NCBI GenBank assembly: GCA_039881045.1
Contig: JAYWVB010000025.1
Coordinates: forward strand, 310,001-374,000
Direction: 5' to 3'
Source: Chaetomium olivaceum
Taxonomy: Eukaryota; Ascomycota; Sordariomycetes; Sordariales; Chaetomiaceae
DNA: 64,000 nt
Positions 23,412 through 33,293 of this stretch are shown piece by piece. Below the pieces are notes generated by a model. That model made no database searches, was not told where the DNA came from, and saw nothing but the letters and a program-made list of their open reading frames with translations. Both the position numbers and the translations under genes were made by a program. Positions within the stretch are counted from its first letter, which is position 1. The number at the start of each line of letters is the position of its first letter.

Positions 23412-26189
23412 ATGAACTCGAAGATGGAGTTTACTGACCGGGCCAAGAAGGCGTTGGAAGACGCCATGGTCCTGGCCGAACAATATGCACATTCCCAGCT
23501 GCTGCCGGTACATCTGGCCGTTGCTCTCCTCGATCCGCTTCCCGACCAGAGCAAGGACCAGCAGAATGTCGTCCCCGGCACCACTAGTACACTCTTCCGC
23601 CAGGTCATCGAGCGTGCCCGCGGTGACCCGCAGCTCTTCGACCGCGCCCTCAAGAAGAGTCTCGTCCGTTTGCCCAGTCAAGACCCTCCCCCCGAGCAAG
23701 TCTCGATGGCACCTACATTCAACACGGTCTTGCGGAAGGCCATGGACCTCCAGAAGGTGCAGAAGGACACATACATTGCCGTCGACCATCTCATCACCGC
23801 CCTGTCAGAAGACCACTCGATCCAGACGGCCCTCAAAGAAGCCAACATCCCGAAGCCGAAGCTCATCCAGGATGCCATCACAACCATCCGGGGCACGAAG
23901 CGCGTCGACTCGCGGAATGCCGACACAGAAGAAGAGAATGAGAACCTCGCCAAGTTTACCATCGACATGACAGCCATGGCGAGGGAAGGCAAGATGGACC
24001 CCGTCATCGGCCGTGAAGAGGAGATCCGGCGTGTTGTCCGGATTCTGTCCCGCCGCACCAAGAACAACCCCGTCCTCATCGGTGAGCCCGGTGTGGGCAA
24101 GACCACTGTGGTCGAGGGGCTAGCGCAGCGCATTGTCAACTCAGACGTCCCCGACAACTTGGCCGCCTGCAAGCTGCTCTCCCTAGACGTGGGTGCCCTG
24201 GTCGCCGGCAGCAAATACCGCGGCGAGTTTGAGGAGCGCATGAAAGGTGTGCTCAAGGAAATTCAAGAGTCCAAGGAGATGATTGTGCTCTTCGTCGACG
24301 AGATTCATCTCCTCATGGGCGCCGGCTCATCGGGTGAGGGCGGCATGGACGCGGCCAACCTCCTCAAGCCCATGCTTGCTAGAGGACAGCTCCACTGTAT
24401 CGGTGCCACCACCCTGGCCGAGTACCGCAAGTACATCGAGAAGGACGCCGCCTTTGAGCGTCGTTTCCAGCAAGTCCTCGTCAAGGAGCCGTCGATCCCC
24501 GAGACCGTTTCGATCCTCCGTGGACTCAAGGAGAAGTACGAGGTCCACCACGGTGTCAACATTGCCGACGCCGCCATCGTGGCCGCTTCGAACCTCGCCG
24601 CCCGCTACCTGACTACTCGCAGGCTGCCCGATTCAGCGGTCGATCTCATTGATGAAGCGGCCGCTGCCGTCCGGGTCGCCCGGGAGTCTCAGCCCGAGAT
24701 TATCGACTCGCTCGAGCGCCGGCTCCGCCAGCTGAAAATTGAGATTCATGCTCTGACTCGCGAGAAGGACGACGCGTCAAAGGCACGCCTTGCCCAGGCT
24801 AGACAGGACGCGGAAAACGTCGAGGAGGAGCTGAGACCGCTCCGCGAAAAATACGAGCGCGAGCGCCAGCGTGGCAAGGATATCCAAGAGGCCAAGCTGA
24901 AGCTGGAGAACCTTCGTGTGAAAGCGGAGGATGCCAGCCGCATGGGCGACCACAGCCGCGCCGCCGACCTTCAGTACTACGCTATTCCCGAGCAAGAGCA
25001 GATCATCAGACGGCTCGAGAAGGAAAAGGCGGCTGCCGACGCGGCCCTCAACGAGAGCGGTGGAGACGCCGGCGGTTCTATGGTCACCGACGTCGTCGGT
25101 CCCGATCAGATCAACGAGATTGTCGCTCGCTGGACCGGCATCCCCGTCACACGGCTGAAGACGACCGAGAAGGAGAAGCTGCTCCACATGGAGAGCGTCC
25201 TCGGGAGGATCGTAGTGGGCCAGAAGGAGGCGGTCCAGTCCGTGTCCAACGCGATCCGTCTGCAGCGCTCCGGCCTCTCCAACCCGAACCAGCCGCCGAG
25301 CTTCTTGTTCTGTGGTCCTTCCGGTACCGGTAAGACGTTGCTCACTAAGGCGCTTGCCGAGTTCCTGTTCGACGACCCGAAGTCCATGATCCGCTTCGAC
25401 ATGTCCGAGTACCAAGAGCGGCACTCGCTCAGCCGCATGATTGGTGCTCCGCCCGGCTATGTCGGCCACGATGCCGGTGGCCAGCTGACCGAGGCACTCC
25501 GCCGCAAGCCTTTCTCCATCCTGCTCTTCGACGAGGTTGAGAAGGCTGCCAAGGAAGTTCTTACGGTTCTCCTCCAGCTCATGGACGATGGCCGCATCAC
25601 CGACGGCCAAGGCCGTGTTGTTGACGCTAGAAACTGCATTGTCGTCATGACATCCAACCTCGGCGCCGAGTACCTCGCCCGGCCCAACGGCAAGGACGGC
25701 AAGATCGACCCGACGACTCGGGAGCTCGTGACCAACGCGCTGCGCAACTACTTCCTGCCCGAGTTTCTCAACCGTATCTCGTCTATCGTCATCTTTAACC
25801 GGCTGACGCGGCGCGAGATCCGCAAGATTGTCGACCTACGTATCTCGGAGATCCAAAAGCGGCTGTTCGACAACGACCGCAACGTCGTCATCCGCGTGTC
25901 CGAGGCCGCCAAGGACAAGCTCGGCGCCGCGGGCTACTCCCCAGCCTACGGTGCCCGCCCGCTCCAGCGTCTGTTGGAGAAGGAGGTCCTCAACCGCATG
26001 GCTATCCTTATTTTGCGGGGCAGTATCCGCGATGGGGAGACCGCCCGCGTCGATCTTGTTGACGGCAAAGTCAGCGTCATCCCGAACCACGTCGATAGCG
26101 AGGGCGAGGACGAGGATATGATGGTGGATGAGGATGAGGCGCTTGATGAGGTTGCGCCCGATTCGATGGATGAGGATATTTATGATTAA
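23412..26189 (+). CDS. hsp98: Hsp98 / Hsp104 / ClpB-type protein disaggregase
   Basis: An AAA+ hexamer that works with Hsp70 to extract and refold proteins from aggregates after heat stress, in cytosol and nucleus. Single exon, 925 residues (yeast Hsp104 has 908). The start MNSKMEFTDRAKKALEDAM is the family N-terminus. The Clp N domain covers about residues 1-165. The first AAA+ domain has Walker A GEPGVGKT (224-231), Walker B LFVDEIHL and the sensor segment GATTLAEYRKY. The middle coiled-coil domain lies at about 425-545. The second AAA+ domain has Walker A GPSGTGKT (635-642), pore loop GAPPGYVGHDAGG and Walker B ILLFDEVEKA. It ends with an acidic tail (DSMDEDIYD) like the Hsp104 tail that contacts cochaperones. 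No frame break in 2.8 kb. The upstream region carries stress-type motifs. Confidence 0.96.
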   Translation: MNSKMEFTDRAKKALEDAMVLAEQYAHSQLLPVHLAVALLDPLPDQSKDQQNVVPGTTSTLFRQVIERARGDPQLFDRALKKSLVRLPSQDPPPEQVSMAPTFNTVLRKAMDLQKVQKDTYIAVDHLITALSEDHSIQTALKEANIPKPKLIQDAITTIRGTKRVDSRNADTEEENENLAKFTIDMTAMAREGKMDPVIGREEEIRRVVRILSRRTKNNPVLIGEPGVGKTTVVEGLAQRIVNSDVPDNLAACKLLSLDVGALVAGSKYRGEFEERMKGVLKEIQESKEMIVLFVDEIHLLMGAGSSGEGGMDAANLLKPMLARGQLHCIGATTLAEYRKYIEKDAAFERRFQQVLVKEPSIPETVSILRGLKEKYEVHHGVNIADAAIVAASNLAARYLTTRRLPDSAVDLIDEAAAAVRVARESQPEIIDSLERRLRQLKIEIHALTREKDDASKARLAQARQDAENVEEELRPLREKYERERQRGKDIQEAKLKLENLRVKAEDASRMGDHSRAADLQYYAIPEQEQIIRRLEKEKAAADAALNESGGDAGGSMVTDVVGPDQINEIVARWTGIPVTRLKTTEKEKLLHMESVLGRIVVGQKEAVQSVSNAIRLQRSGLSNPNQPPSFLFCGPSGTGKTLLTKALAEFLFDDPKSMIRFDMSEYQERHSLSRMIGAPPGYVGHDAGGQLTEALRRKPFSILLFDEVEKAAKEVLTVLLQLMDDGRITDGQGRVVDARNCIVVMTSNLGAEYLARPNGKDGKIDPTTRELVTNALRNYFLPEFLNRISSIVIFNRLTRREIRKIVDLRISEIQKRLFDNDRNVVIRVSEAAKDKLGAAGYSPAYGARPLQRLLEKEVLNRMAILILRGSIRDGETARVDLVDGKVSVIPNHVDSEGEDEDMMVDEDEALDEVAPDSMDEDIYD

Positions 26190-26773
26190 GGAGTGAATGA
26201 GTGAGGAGGTTATGCCTTAGAATGATGATGCGTTATGATGATGGTATTTGGCGTTTGGGAGCGTCAGCATGCATGGCAGTCGATGATTTTTATCTGTTTT
26301 ATGTTTTAGTGGTGGTGAGGGAGTGATGGTTGGGCTGTGAATTAGCAATTGTGGTCTCTGGGTATAGAGGCAGATAGATCCCTCAGACCCGGATAGTAAA
26401 AGTAAATTTTACATATTCTCAAACCATGTTATCAAACTTGCTCGTGATAGTGTTCGTTCGTGCAATGCAGTATGAATAGGTAGGGACCACGATGAGTGGA
26501 CAAGGTGTTTGAAAATGGTGCAATGACCCACATTTTCCGGCCATTCAGCGATCCCGATTGGCTTCTCATACCTCCAAAAAATATTTTGGGTCCAGGCCAG
26601 CAACAGCAGCAGCAGCTTGGACGAGCAGGCATCACGACATTTCCACATTGCCGTCTCCTGCCCGACGCCGTGTTGAACCTCCCAACCACGATCGACTTTC
26701 CCGGGTCCAGCATCCGGTCGAACAACGAGCTGCCCCCGTAAGGAAAGGCAGCCAAGCCGGGGCCCCGACGACA
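26190..26773. other. intergenic region between hsp98 and the mL67 gene
   Basis: 3' flank of hsp98 followed by the promoter of the mL67 gene. An open plus frame reaches upstream of 26774 but lacks coding character. No element recognised. Confidence 0.4.
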
Positions 26774-27859
26774 ATGAACACCCTACGGCCGCTGCCGCTG
26801 CCACTACTCAGCAGCCGCCTCCTCTTCAGCAATGGCGCGCGGACGACAACAACAATAGGCGTGCGGTACGCCAGCACAGAGGCAGCTACCGCCACCACAA
26901 CTACGCCAGCACCGGTCGAGGCGGCCGAAGTGACTTCTGTACCGGCGATACAAGGAGACGAAGGCATAGCGAAGAAGCTCGGCCAACCCCACCGGCCGCG
27001 ATCCGTTCCCCCGCCGGGCCACGCCGAGCGCATCTGGGTGCACAACCACTTCCTCGCCAACCACATCATCTACTCCCTCACCCCCGAGATGAACGTATGC
27101 CGTGTTCCCCGCCTTCGCCCCTTTCTCAACCCCCAACCCCCAACCCCTCCCCTATCAACCCCACAACCCGCTGACAAAATCCCCTCCAAAAAAACAGCCC
27201 ACCAAAGCCTTCCGCCAATTCGCCTACACCGGCAAGAAGCTGGTCCCCTCCAAGCTGCGCAAGGACTACTGGCGGCCGCTCGCCGTGGTCGAGTTCGGCC
27301 CGGGGCGGGGCGACATCGGCCGCAGCGTGTTCCACAAGCTGCGCGAGCTGAAGAAGCGCCACCAGCTGGAGTGGGACGACCCCGAGATCCTGCAGATGAG
27401 CCGGCGCGACCGCGGGCGCGCGCTGAACGACGAGCGGGGGAATGCGGTGGCCGATCTGGCGGCCGTTTTGGGGGGAAGGGGGAAGGGGAATAAGGTTGTT
27501 GTTGGTGGTGGTGGGGCGAGGGAGGGTGGGAAAAAGGAGGGTGGGAAAAAGGGGGGGGAGAAGAGAGGGGAGAAGGGGGTGGTGGAGGCGGGTGAGGGAG
27601 GGAATGATGCTGCTGCTGCTGCGGAAAAAAGAGGGACGCCGAGGTGGCGAGGCTGCATGGTGCGACGGTGTACTGGGCCAACGAGCAGGATAAATACTAT
27701 GCGGAGGAGTGGACGGCCAATGTGACCCATGTGGTTGGCCTGCCGGAGAAGGGGATCAAGAAGGCGGAAGAGGTGGTGGTGGAGGGGGGGGAGGCTGCTG
27801 CTGCTGCGCCTGCTGAGACAGAGTCGGCGGCTGAGGCTTCTCCTAAGACGGAGTCGTGA
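26774..27859 (+). CDS. mhr1: mitochondrial large ribosomal subunit protein mL67 (Mhr1-type), one frame break
   Basis: mL67/Mhr1 is a fungal-specific mitoribosomal protein; in yeast, Mhr1 has also been linked to mtDNA recombination. Exon 1 is 26774-27094; the intron is 27095-27197 (GTATGC donor, GCTGAC, CAG acceptor); exon 2 is 27198-27859. The N-terminus MNTLRPLPLPLLSSRLLFS is a typical matrix presequence. The core has ERIWVHNHFLANHIIYSLT, then FRQFAYTGKKLVPSKLRKD and WRPLAVVEFGPG, matching the family order. A Gly/Lys-rich low-complexity insert follows. At the A run 27625-27630 one A appears to be missing: as written the frame ends at 27725, but with one more A it reads VARLHGATVYWANEQDKYY and continues to the stop at 27857-27859. 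Confidence 0.82.
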
Positions 27860-28094
27860 TGATGGGGATGGGGGTTTGTTGATAGGGAATGAGGGTAGGC
27901 CGTTAACGGGCTTGTACATGTACAGATGGCGTCCGACTGGTTCCGGCTTGACAAGGGGCATCTCGCCGCTGGCTAGTGTATTTGTATTGTACACTGTATA
28001 TCACGCAATAGAAGGGCATTTACAGCAGCAGCAAACTCAAACAGGATATCCATTATGCTATGCAAAAGTTTACCCAACCAAGCCCCATGCCATG

Positions 28095-29325
28095 CTACAC
28101 CCTAATGGCGAACGACTTGAGATACTCATAATCAGCCACATTGGCATCGACGCACTCCCGGATGATCCTCTGGCCCTCCTCGCCATACTTCTTCCGCCAC
28201 TCTTCGTCCTCTTCGGCTTCAGTGGGTGTTTTCTGCCATTACCGGTTAGCATCATATCATCCCCAACTCAAAATAACAAAACCAGAGCAAGAAAAAAAAA
28301 GAAAAGGAAAGGAAAGGCCCACCTTAGGCTGCACCCTTGCCCTCAACTCGGTGCTCCCAATCGCGTCATCGTGGAACCCGTTCCACTTCTCAAACGCCGC
28401 CACCGCCAACCGCTGGCCCTCCTCGTCCTCCCACTTGAGCATGCCGTCGTGGTAGTCAATCCCCACATCCTCGCAGAACGCGCGCACCACCTCGGCCGGC
28501 TTGTCCAGCAGGTCGTCTGCGTCTATGACCGTTACCTTGATGCCGCTGTTTCCGTTGCCATTGGTGGTGTGGCCGTTTGTGCCGTTAGAGTGGCCGTTCA
28601 GCTGCTGCGACTGTGGGGTGATGATCCCTTCCTGGATGAGGTAGTCGAACAGGCGGCGCAGCTCGTCGTAGCCGGCCTCGTTGGGCATGAAGCTGTGGAA
28701 GCCCGTCTTGGCCGACAGCGGCGGGATGGTGCAGCGGTAGTACGAGGGGATGGCGCGGCGCGGGTGGCGGATCAGGAAGGTGAAGTGGAACTCGCGGAGC
28801 AGAGCGGGCGGGACGACCGTTGGGTTGGCCGGGGTGTTGTTGCTACCGGTATTGCCGTTGGTGGTGGTCCCGTTGGGGTGTGCGGTGCCGTTGGCCGTCT
28901 TGGCCTTGTTGGCGCCGGCGAGAGAGGGGACAATGTAGGCGGGCTTGCGGTCAGGCGGGAGGAGGTAGTGGGCGATGTCCTTGATGAAGAGACGCTTGCC
29001 CTGTGTGGTGTTAGTTACCTGGTGGTCTCGTCTCCCATCTGTGCAGGATAGGACGAGAAATGAATTGAGCTAACGTCGTCGGTCTTAGACAAACGCAACA
29101 AGTTCGTCAACACATCCCCGTAGGTGGTACTGGCGAAGCCACTGCTACTCCTGGCCTCCTCGTCCTCCTCGTACCGCGCGCTCAACCGCTCCGGACCAAA
29201 GTAGAAGGCATCCCCAAATGGCTCGTGAATGCAGCGAAGAATATCACGGCGCGTCATAAACACGCGCTCGAAGGCCGTCGAGCAGGCCCTCGGGTGTGTG
29301 GCCAGAAAGATGGCTTGTTTGACAT
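28095..29325 (-). CDS. sulfotransferase-like P-loop protein, one frame break near the start
   Basis: Exons are 29325-29075, 29000-28323 and 28232-28095; intron donors are GTTAGC and GTGGGC, with CTAAC branches and CAG acceptors. The start region reads IFLATHPRACSTAFERVF, which matches the 5'-phosphosulfate-binding loop of PAPS-dependent sulfotransferases, followed by HEPFGDAFYFGPERLS. The middle part has FHFTFLIRHPRRAIPSYYRC, matching the 3'-phosphate-binding motif (RxPxxxxxSxY-like). The C-terminus is helical (KSFAIRV end). About 328 residues. The only ATG upstream (29325, MSNK) is one base out of frame with the P-loop, so a base is missing near 29308-29316, or translation starts at the internal Met (MTRRDILRC), which would lose the P-loop. 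The substrate is unknown. A role as a general P-loop enzyme other than a sulfotransferase cannot be excluded. Confidence 0.7.
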
Positions 29326-30655
29326 ATTGAAAACGTATGAAGGTGATCTCGGGAGATCAACAGGCCAGGCACGATGGAAGGAGAGGGAAAAGGGCGAGAG
29401 GACCAAGCAAGATCAGGAACGAGAAGACCTTCGGAGAAGGACCCCGGCCCGCTACTACTACTTTAAATACCTTACCTAAAGCACCTACCTATCGTGACGT
29501 ATACGTATCTCTGATAACCGAAAAAGAAGGCCGAGCTTTGTTTCACAAGACCTCGTCTCCCTTGCAGCTAATAGCGGGCTCTCTAACCGTTGCCTTGAAG
29601 AGACTGCAGGTGCAAGGACGTAAAGGTAGGTACCTCCGCAGCTGTGCAGTGCTTCCGAGGACCGGGCCCCGCGCAGGAACCACTTCTCGAACCACTACAA
29701 CCAAGGAAGAAGCGCGAACGGACGGCAAACATCCCAAGCCGACCCCTCGAGGGATCCATTTGTTCAAAGATGGCATTGGAGGTTCGAGTCAACCCGCAAC
29801 ACACGTGCGGATACCCACCTTCCCAGGGCAGCGAATGGACAAGGGCGACGGCAAGGCGGCACCCTGGAATGGAACGAGGAAGTGGGCAATGCTGTCATAA
29901 TCCCTGCTCTACGGGCGCACCGTTGTGGTGGTACGGTGGGGGTGGCTGCGAGATCTGAAAAGACGATGAGAATCCCATTGGAGGGGGTCCGGAGCGTAAC
30001 CTTAGCTGCAGGCAATAGGCTGCACGTGCGCGGCAGCACGGCAGCTATCAGGGTTGGGGCGCGGGGAAAAAAGAGGCTTTTCAAGGGCAGTTGCCCGGAG
30101 GTTGCCCAGGAGCAAGAGAATGCAGTTGGCTCTCTGATGGGAGTGAGAAGAAAATCATGAGAAGCGAGAGCGTGAATGTGACGTCACACTTCAAGTTGCC
30201 AAGATAGAGATGGTGGACAATGGCCCATGGGTAGCCGCGGCAAAGTCTGGGACAGGATTGTACTATGTAAGAAAAAAGAAATACAGATGAGGCGTGAAAA
30301 ATTCTCATTATTTTGGGGATAAAAATAGTAAATTGGCATCGGTCTGCGAAAGTCGCTTAGAGAAAAGGGAAACGGGGAACTTATCCGTCGGCGCTTAGGC
30401 TATTGCTTGTTTTGTGTTGTATGTGAGGCATTAGTTAGGTAGTTAGTGGGGGTGTTTTTTAACTTGAGACTGAGGTGACAATTGAACTTTTAGATGGTCC
30501 CTTAACAAGCCTTGTTCGTCACTCTGAACTCAGCGTGAATAGCCGCAACTCAGCCAACAAATCGACATTCCATTACCCAATGACAACATCGGCAAATTTA
30601 CAATTGTATATTATTACATCAACCACCCCCAGCCCGCACCCACCCCCAACCTGTC
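29326..30655. other. intergenic region, no gene seen
   Basis: Promoter side of the sulfotransferase-like gene and 3' flank of pbn1. Small frames only; a TGACGTCA palindrome at 30179-30186 is the only motif noted. Confidence 0.4.
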
Positions 30656-32300
30656 TCACTGCTTCTTCTTCTCCCTCTCCCTCACACCCTCAACCCCGCC
30701 TCTCTTACCATCACCCCCCCTGGCCCAAACCCCAACAATCTTCCATACAACCCACGCGAACCCAACCAAAAACCGCCGCCGTCCCCGCATTCACCCACCC
30801 GGCCTTCTCCACGTCCAGCACCGGCACCCGAACCTCGTTCACCAACAAGACGCCCTTGGCCGCCGCTGGCTTCGGCTCGACGTGCCAAAACACCGTGTCC
30901 GCCCCAAACAGCGCGTCATAGCCCAGCTGGTTCTTCTCGAACGGGTTCGGCGGGAACACGACGCTGCCCTGCTGCGCGGGCTCGCACGCCCAGAACACGG
31001 CCGGGTAGGGCACGGCGATGGTAGAATAACCACCGGCGGCCGGCTCGAGGTAGCGCAGGTGCAGGGGGATGGACGCCGTCCATTCTCCTCCTCCGCCTCC
31101 TCCTCCTCCTTTCTGCTGGTGCGTCTGCGTCGGCGGCGACAGCTCGAGGAGGACGGACGAGCCCCACTGGCTCATGACATACTCGGGAGCCTCGAGGTCG
31201 ACGGGTTCGTGGTGTGGCGCAGGGCGGACAGGTTCTTGGAGGCGAGGAACAGGGGTCGGCGAGCTGGTACTTGTCCGCGAAGATGGTGCGCGGCAGGGTG
31301 AGTAAGCGTAGGGCGTGCAGGTGGCGTCTTCGTCAATGCGGAGGGAGGTGGCATGTTGGAGGTGAGCCGCAGTTGGAGGGTCGGGTGCAGGCCGGTGGGC
31401 GCGAGGAACTGCGCTGAGAAGGCCGACTCGGCGTCGCGGTGGCGCGAGGGGAAGGAGAACATGGTTGGGGAGGGTTTCGCGTCCTGTCCCAGGACGGTAA
31501 GGAGGCCTGAGATGCCGATTTCGTGCGCTTCGAGTGTTTTCGGCTTGTCCGTAGAGAGGATGCCGACTTCGGTCCGGGTGTTTGGGCGCGATGTGGCGTG
31601 CACCTGCTGGCGCTGGTAAGGCCAGAGGGCGGTAACCCGTAGGACCCTCTGAGCGATGTCGTACGACATGTCGAGGGTGCCGGCTTTCGAGAGGCTGTCT
31701 AGCCTGGCTGAGCAGGACGCATCGGTCGCGCCGCAGAGCTGGCCCTTGGCAATATGGATGAAATGTGATAAGCTGTTCAGTCTCCTGAAAGTACTGAAAG
31801 CGCTCTTCACCGACAAGTGTGAAAGATTCCTAAATTCGTGTTAGCCCATCGCCGTGTCAGGTACGGTTTTAGTAGGTGGCTTACGGCAGGCGTGGTGTCA
31901 AGATATGTCTCCGAATATGTTGCCTAATATTGAGCACAATCCCTTCCTGAACACATCCACAACTATTAGCAAATGATAAAACTACATGAAAATGGTGGCA
32001 TGACATACGTGACAGCATCATTCCTCCCTGGAGTGAAAAAGAGATGGAAGCCAGGAGGCAGTCTCGCCAGCAACGGCTAACCGTCTCATAGGCCGCGGGT
32101 GCTGACCCATCGGATATGGAGGTCTTGGGCACCCCGACTAGTGTCCGCAACTCTGAAGGGAGTTCATCGAGGGCGATGGTCAACCTGTCCTCGCGGACAG
32201 CGTGCACTTCAGGACCTTTGATTACGCCATCACCGACTTTTAACGCCGACGGCTCGAGAGAGTCCCCCAACTTCTGGACATAGCTGATTCGCTCGCGCAT
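30656..32300 (-). CDS. pbn1: Pbn1, GPI-mannosyltransferase I accessory subunit (PIG-X type); frame interrupted many times
   Basis: Pbn1 is an ER membrane protein that supports the first mannosyltransferase of GPI-anchor synthesis (with Gpi14/PIG-M) and ER folding. The start MRERISYVQKLGDSLEPSA fits fungal Pbn1. Further hallmarks in order are LHIRW, RLPPGFHLFFTPG, SLDMSYD-type sequence (here TLDMSYDIAQRVLRVTALW), EIGISGLLTVLG, TGLHPTLQLRL, RTIFADKYQLAD, LFLASKNLSALRH, WGSSVLLELSPP, PYPAVFWACE and NPFEKNQLGYDALFG. It ends in WVNAGTAAV with a C-terminal transmembrane helix. Introns are 32008-31947 and 31884-31830. These blocks lie in different frames: about ten single-base gains or losses are needed, several in C, G or T runs. 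Either the assembly is poor here or the gene is decaying; loss would be surprising because yeast PBN1 is essential. Confidence 0.75.
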
Positions 32301-32407
32301 GGTTCGGGCGGGCTGTGATGGGTTAAATGAAACCCGACTCTCGCAATGATTGTGATTCAGACCTCGGCCAGCTTAGGTACTGTAGCTTAATCAGCAATGG
32401 AACTTAG

Positions 32408-32446
32408 CAGTTTGGCAGTTTGGCAATTTGGCAAATTTGGCAATTC
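32408..32446 (+). repeat. imperfect TTTGGCA tandem repeat
   Basis: Successive 7-9 nt units (GTTTGGCA, ATTTGGCA, AATTTGGCA) follow one another about 100 bp upstream of the pbn1 start codon. The pattern is direct; function unknown. Confidence 0.7.
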
Positions 32447-32556
32447 AGCACTGCAGCACGGCAAGGCGAGCACACGTTTCCGTATCGAGGTCGGTGAGGT
32501 GACAGAGTTGTCAGTTGTCAGCTCCCGCCAAGCCTGGCCAGCTGTTTTGGGCTGTT

Positions 32557-32582
32557 CAGCAGTCCAGCAGTCCAGCAGTCCA
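32557..32582 (+). repeat. (CAGCAGTC)n short tandem repeat
   Basis: About three copies of a CAGCAGTC unit, ending CAGTCCAGG. A simple repeat within the intergenic region. Confidence 0.7.
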
Positions 32583-33293
32583 GGCACAACACACGCCCGT
32601 GCTGTCAAACTTCTCCGCCCGCAAGGGCGTGTTTTACCATCCGGTGCTGTCAAGCGCTGTTGCGAATGCTTGGCTTCAGCATCCCGATTGGCTCAGCAAC
32701 AAATCCAGGCGTGCATCCCGCCCGAGATCTCCTGGCTCCTTCCCAAAGCAACACCGGGGCTGTGAGGGGCTAAACCAAAATGGTGACCGGGAGGCAGCAC
32801 ACAGCCTTCTTCAGCGGGTGGCACACGGGAAACACACCCTCAAGACGGCACCGACGACGGACGCCATGGGGCCTCCATGGGACCTCCACGACCATTTCCC
32901 CTGATTGGGCCAAATGTCTGGCAACACATCCACATTCTCTCCCATGTTTTGAATTTTGCACCCAAAGAGAGAAGGAGAAAAAAATAGAGAAAAGGCGATG
33001 CACCGACCAATGCAACACCGATAGCACCGAGACCACCACTCGGTACCCGTTCTTTTCGCCAATAGCCGTGATTCTAGGCTCGTCGTGTGTGTCCCTTCCC
33101 CAGCGCCCTGGCCGACATCTGGCCGACGCCCCCGAACGCCGCTCCGTCGGTTCGGTGCGACCGCATTGGCACGACCCCATACGACCCATCGGATCTGGGC
33201 CGAGGATCGCTTTCATCGGACTTCGTCCCTTCCATCGTCCTTACCCCCCCGTCGACGCTTCTTTAACTCCCGCCTCGGGCCTTCCCTTCCGCC

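Larger units (their letters stand above)
32301..33293. other. divergent intergenic region with short tandem repeats
   Basis: Lies between pbn1 (minus) and the caspase-like gene (plus). It contains a run of imperfect TTTGGCA units at 32408-32446 and CAGCAGTC-type units at about 32557-32582. No gene recognised. Confidence 0.45.

Noticed and set aside
24777..25610. Long minus-strand frame inside hsp98
   Set aside because: Antisense shadow of a GC-rich coding exon; no start context, no family content.
27729..29051. 440-codon plus-strand frame across the mL67 3' end and the sulfotransferase-like gene
   Set aside because: Runs antisense to exons with clear P-loop motifs and through an intergenic gap; composition is low-complexity.
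29770..29790. GGTTCGAGTC similar to a pol III B box
   Set aside because: No stem partners or A box at the right distance, so not a tRNA.
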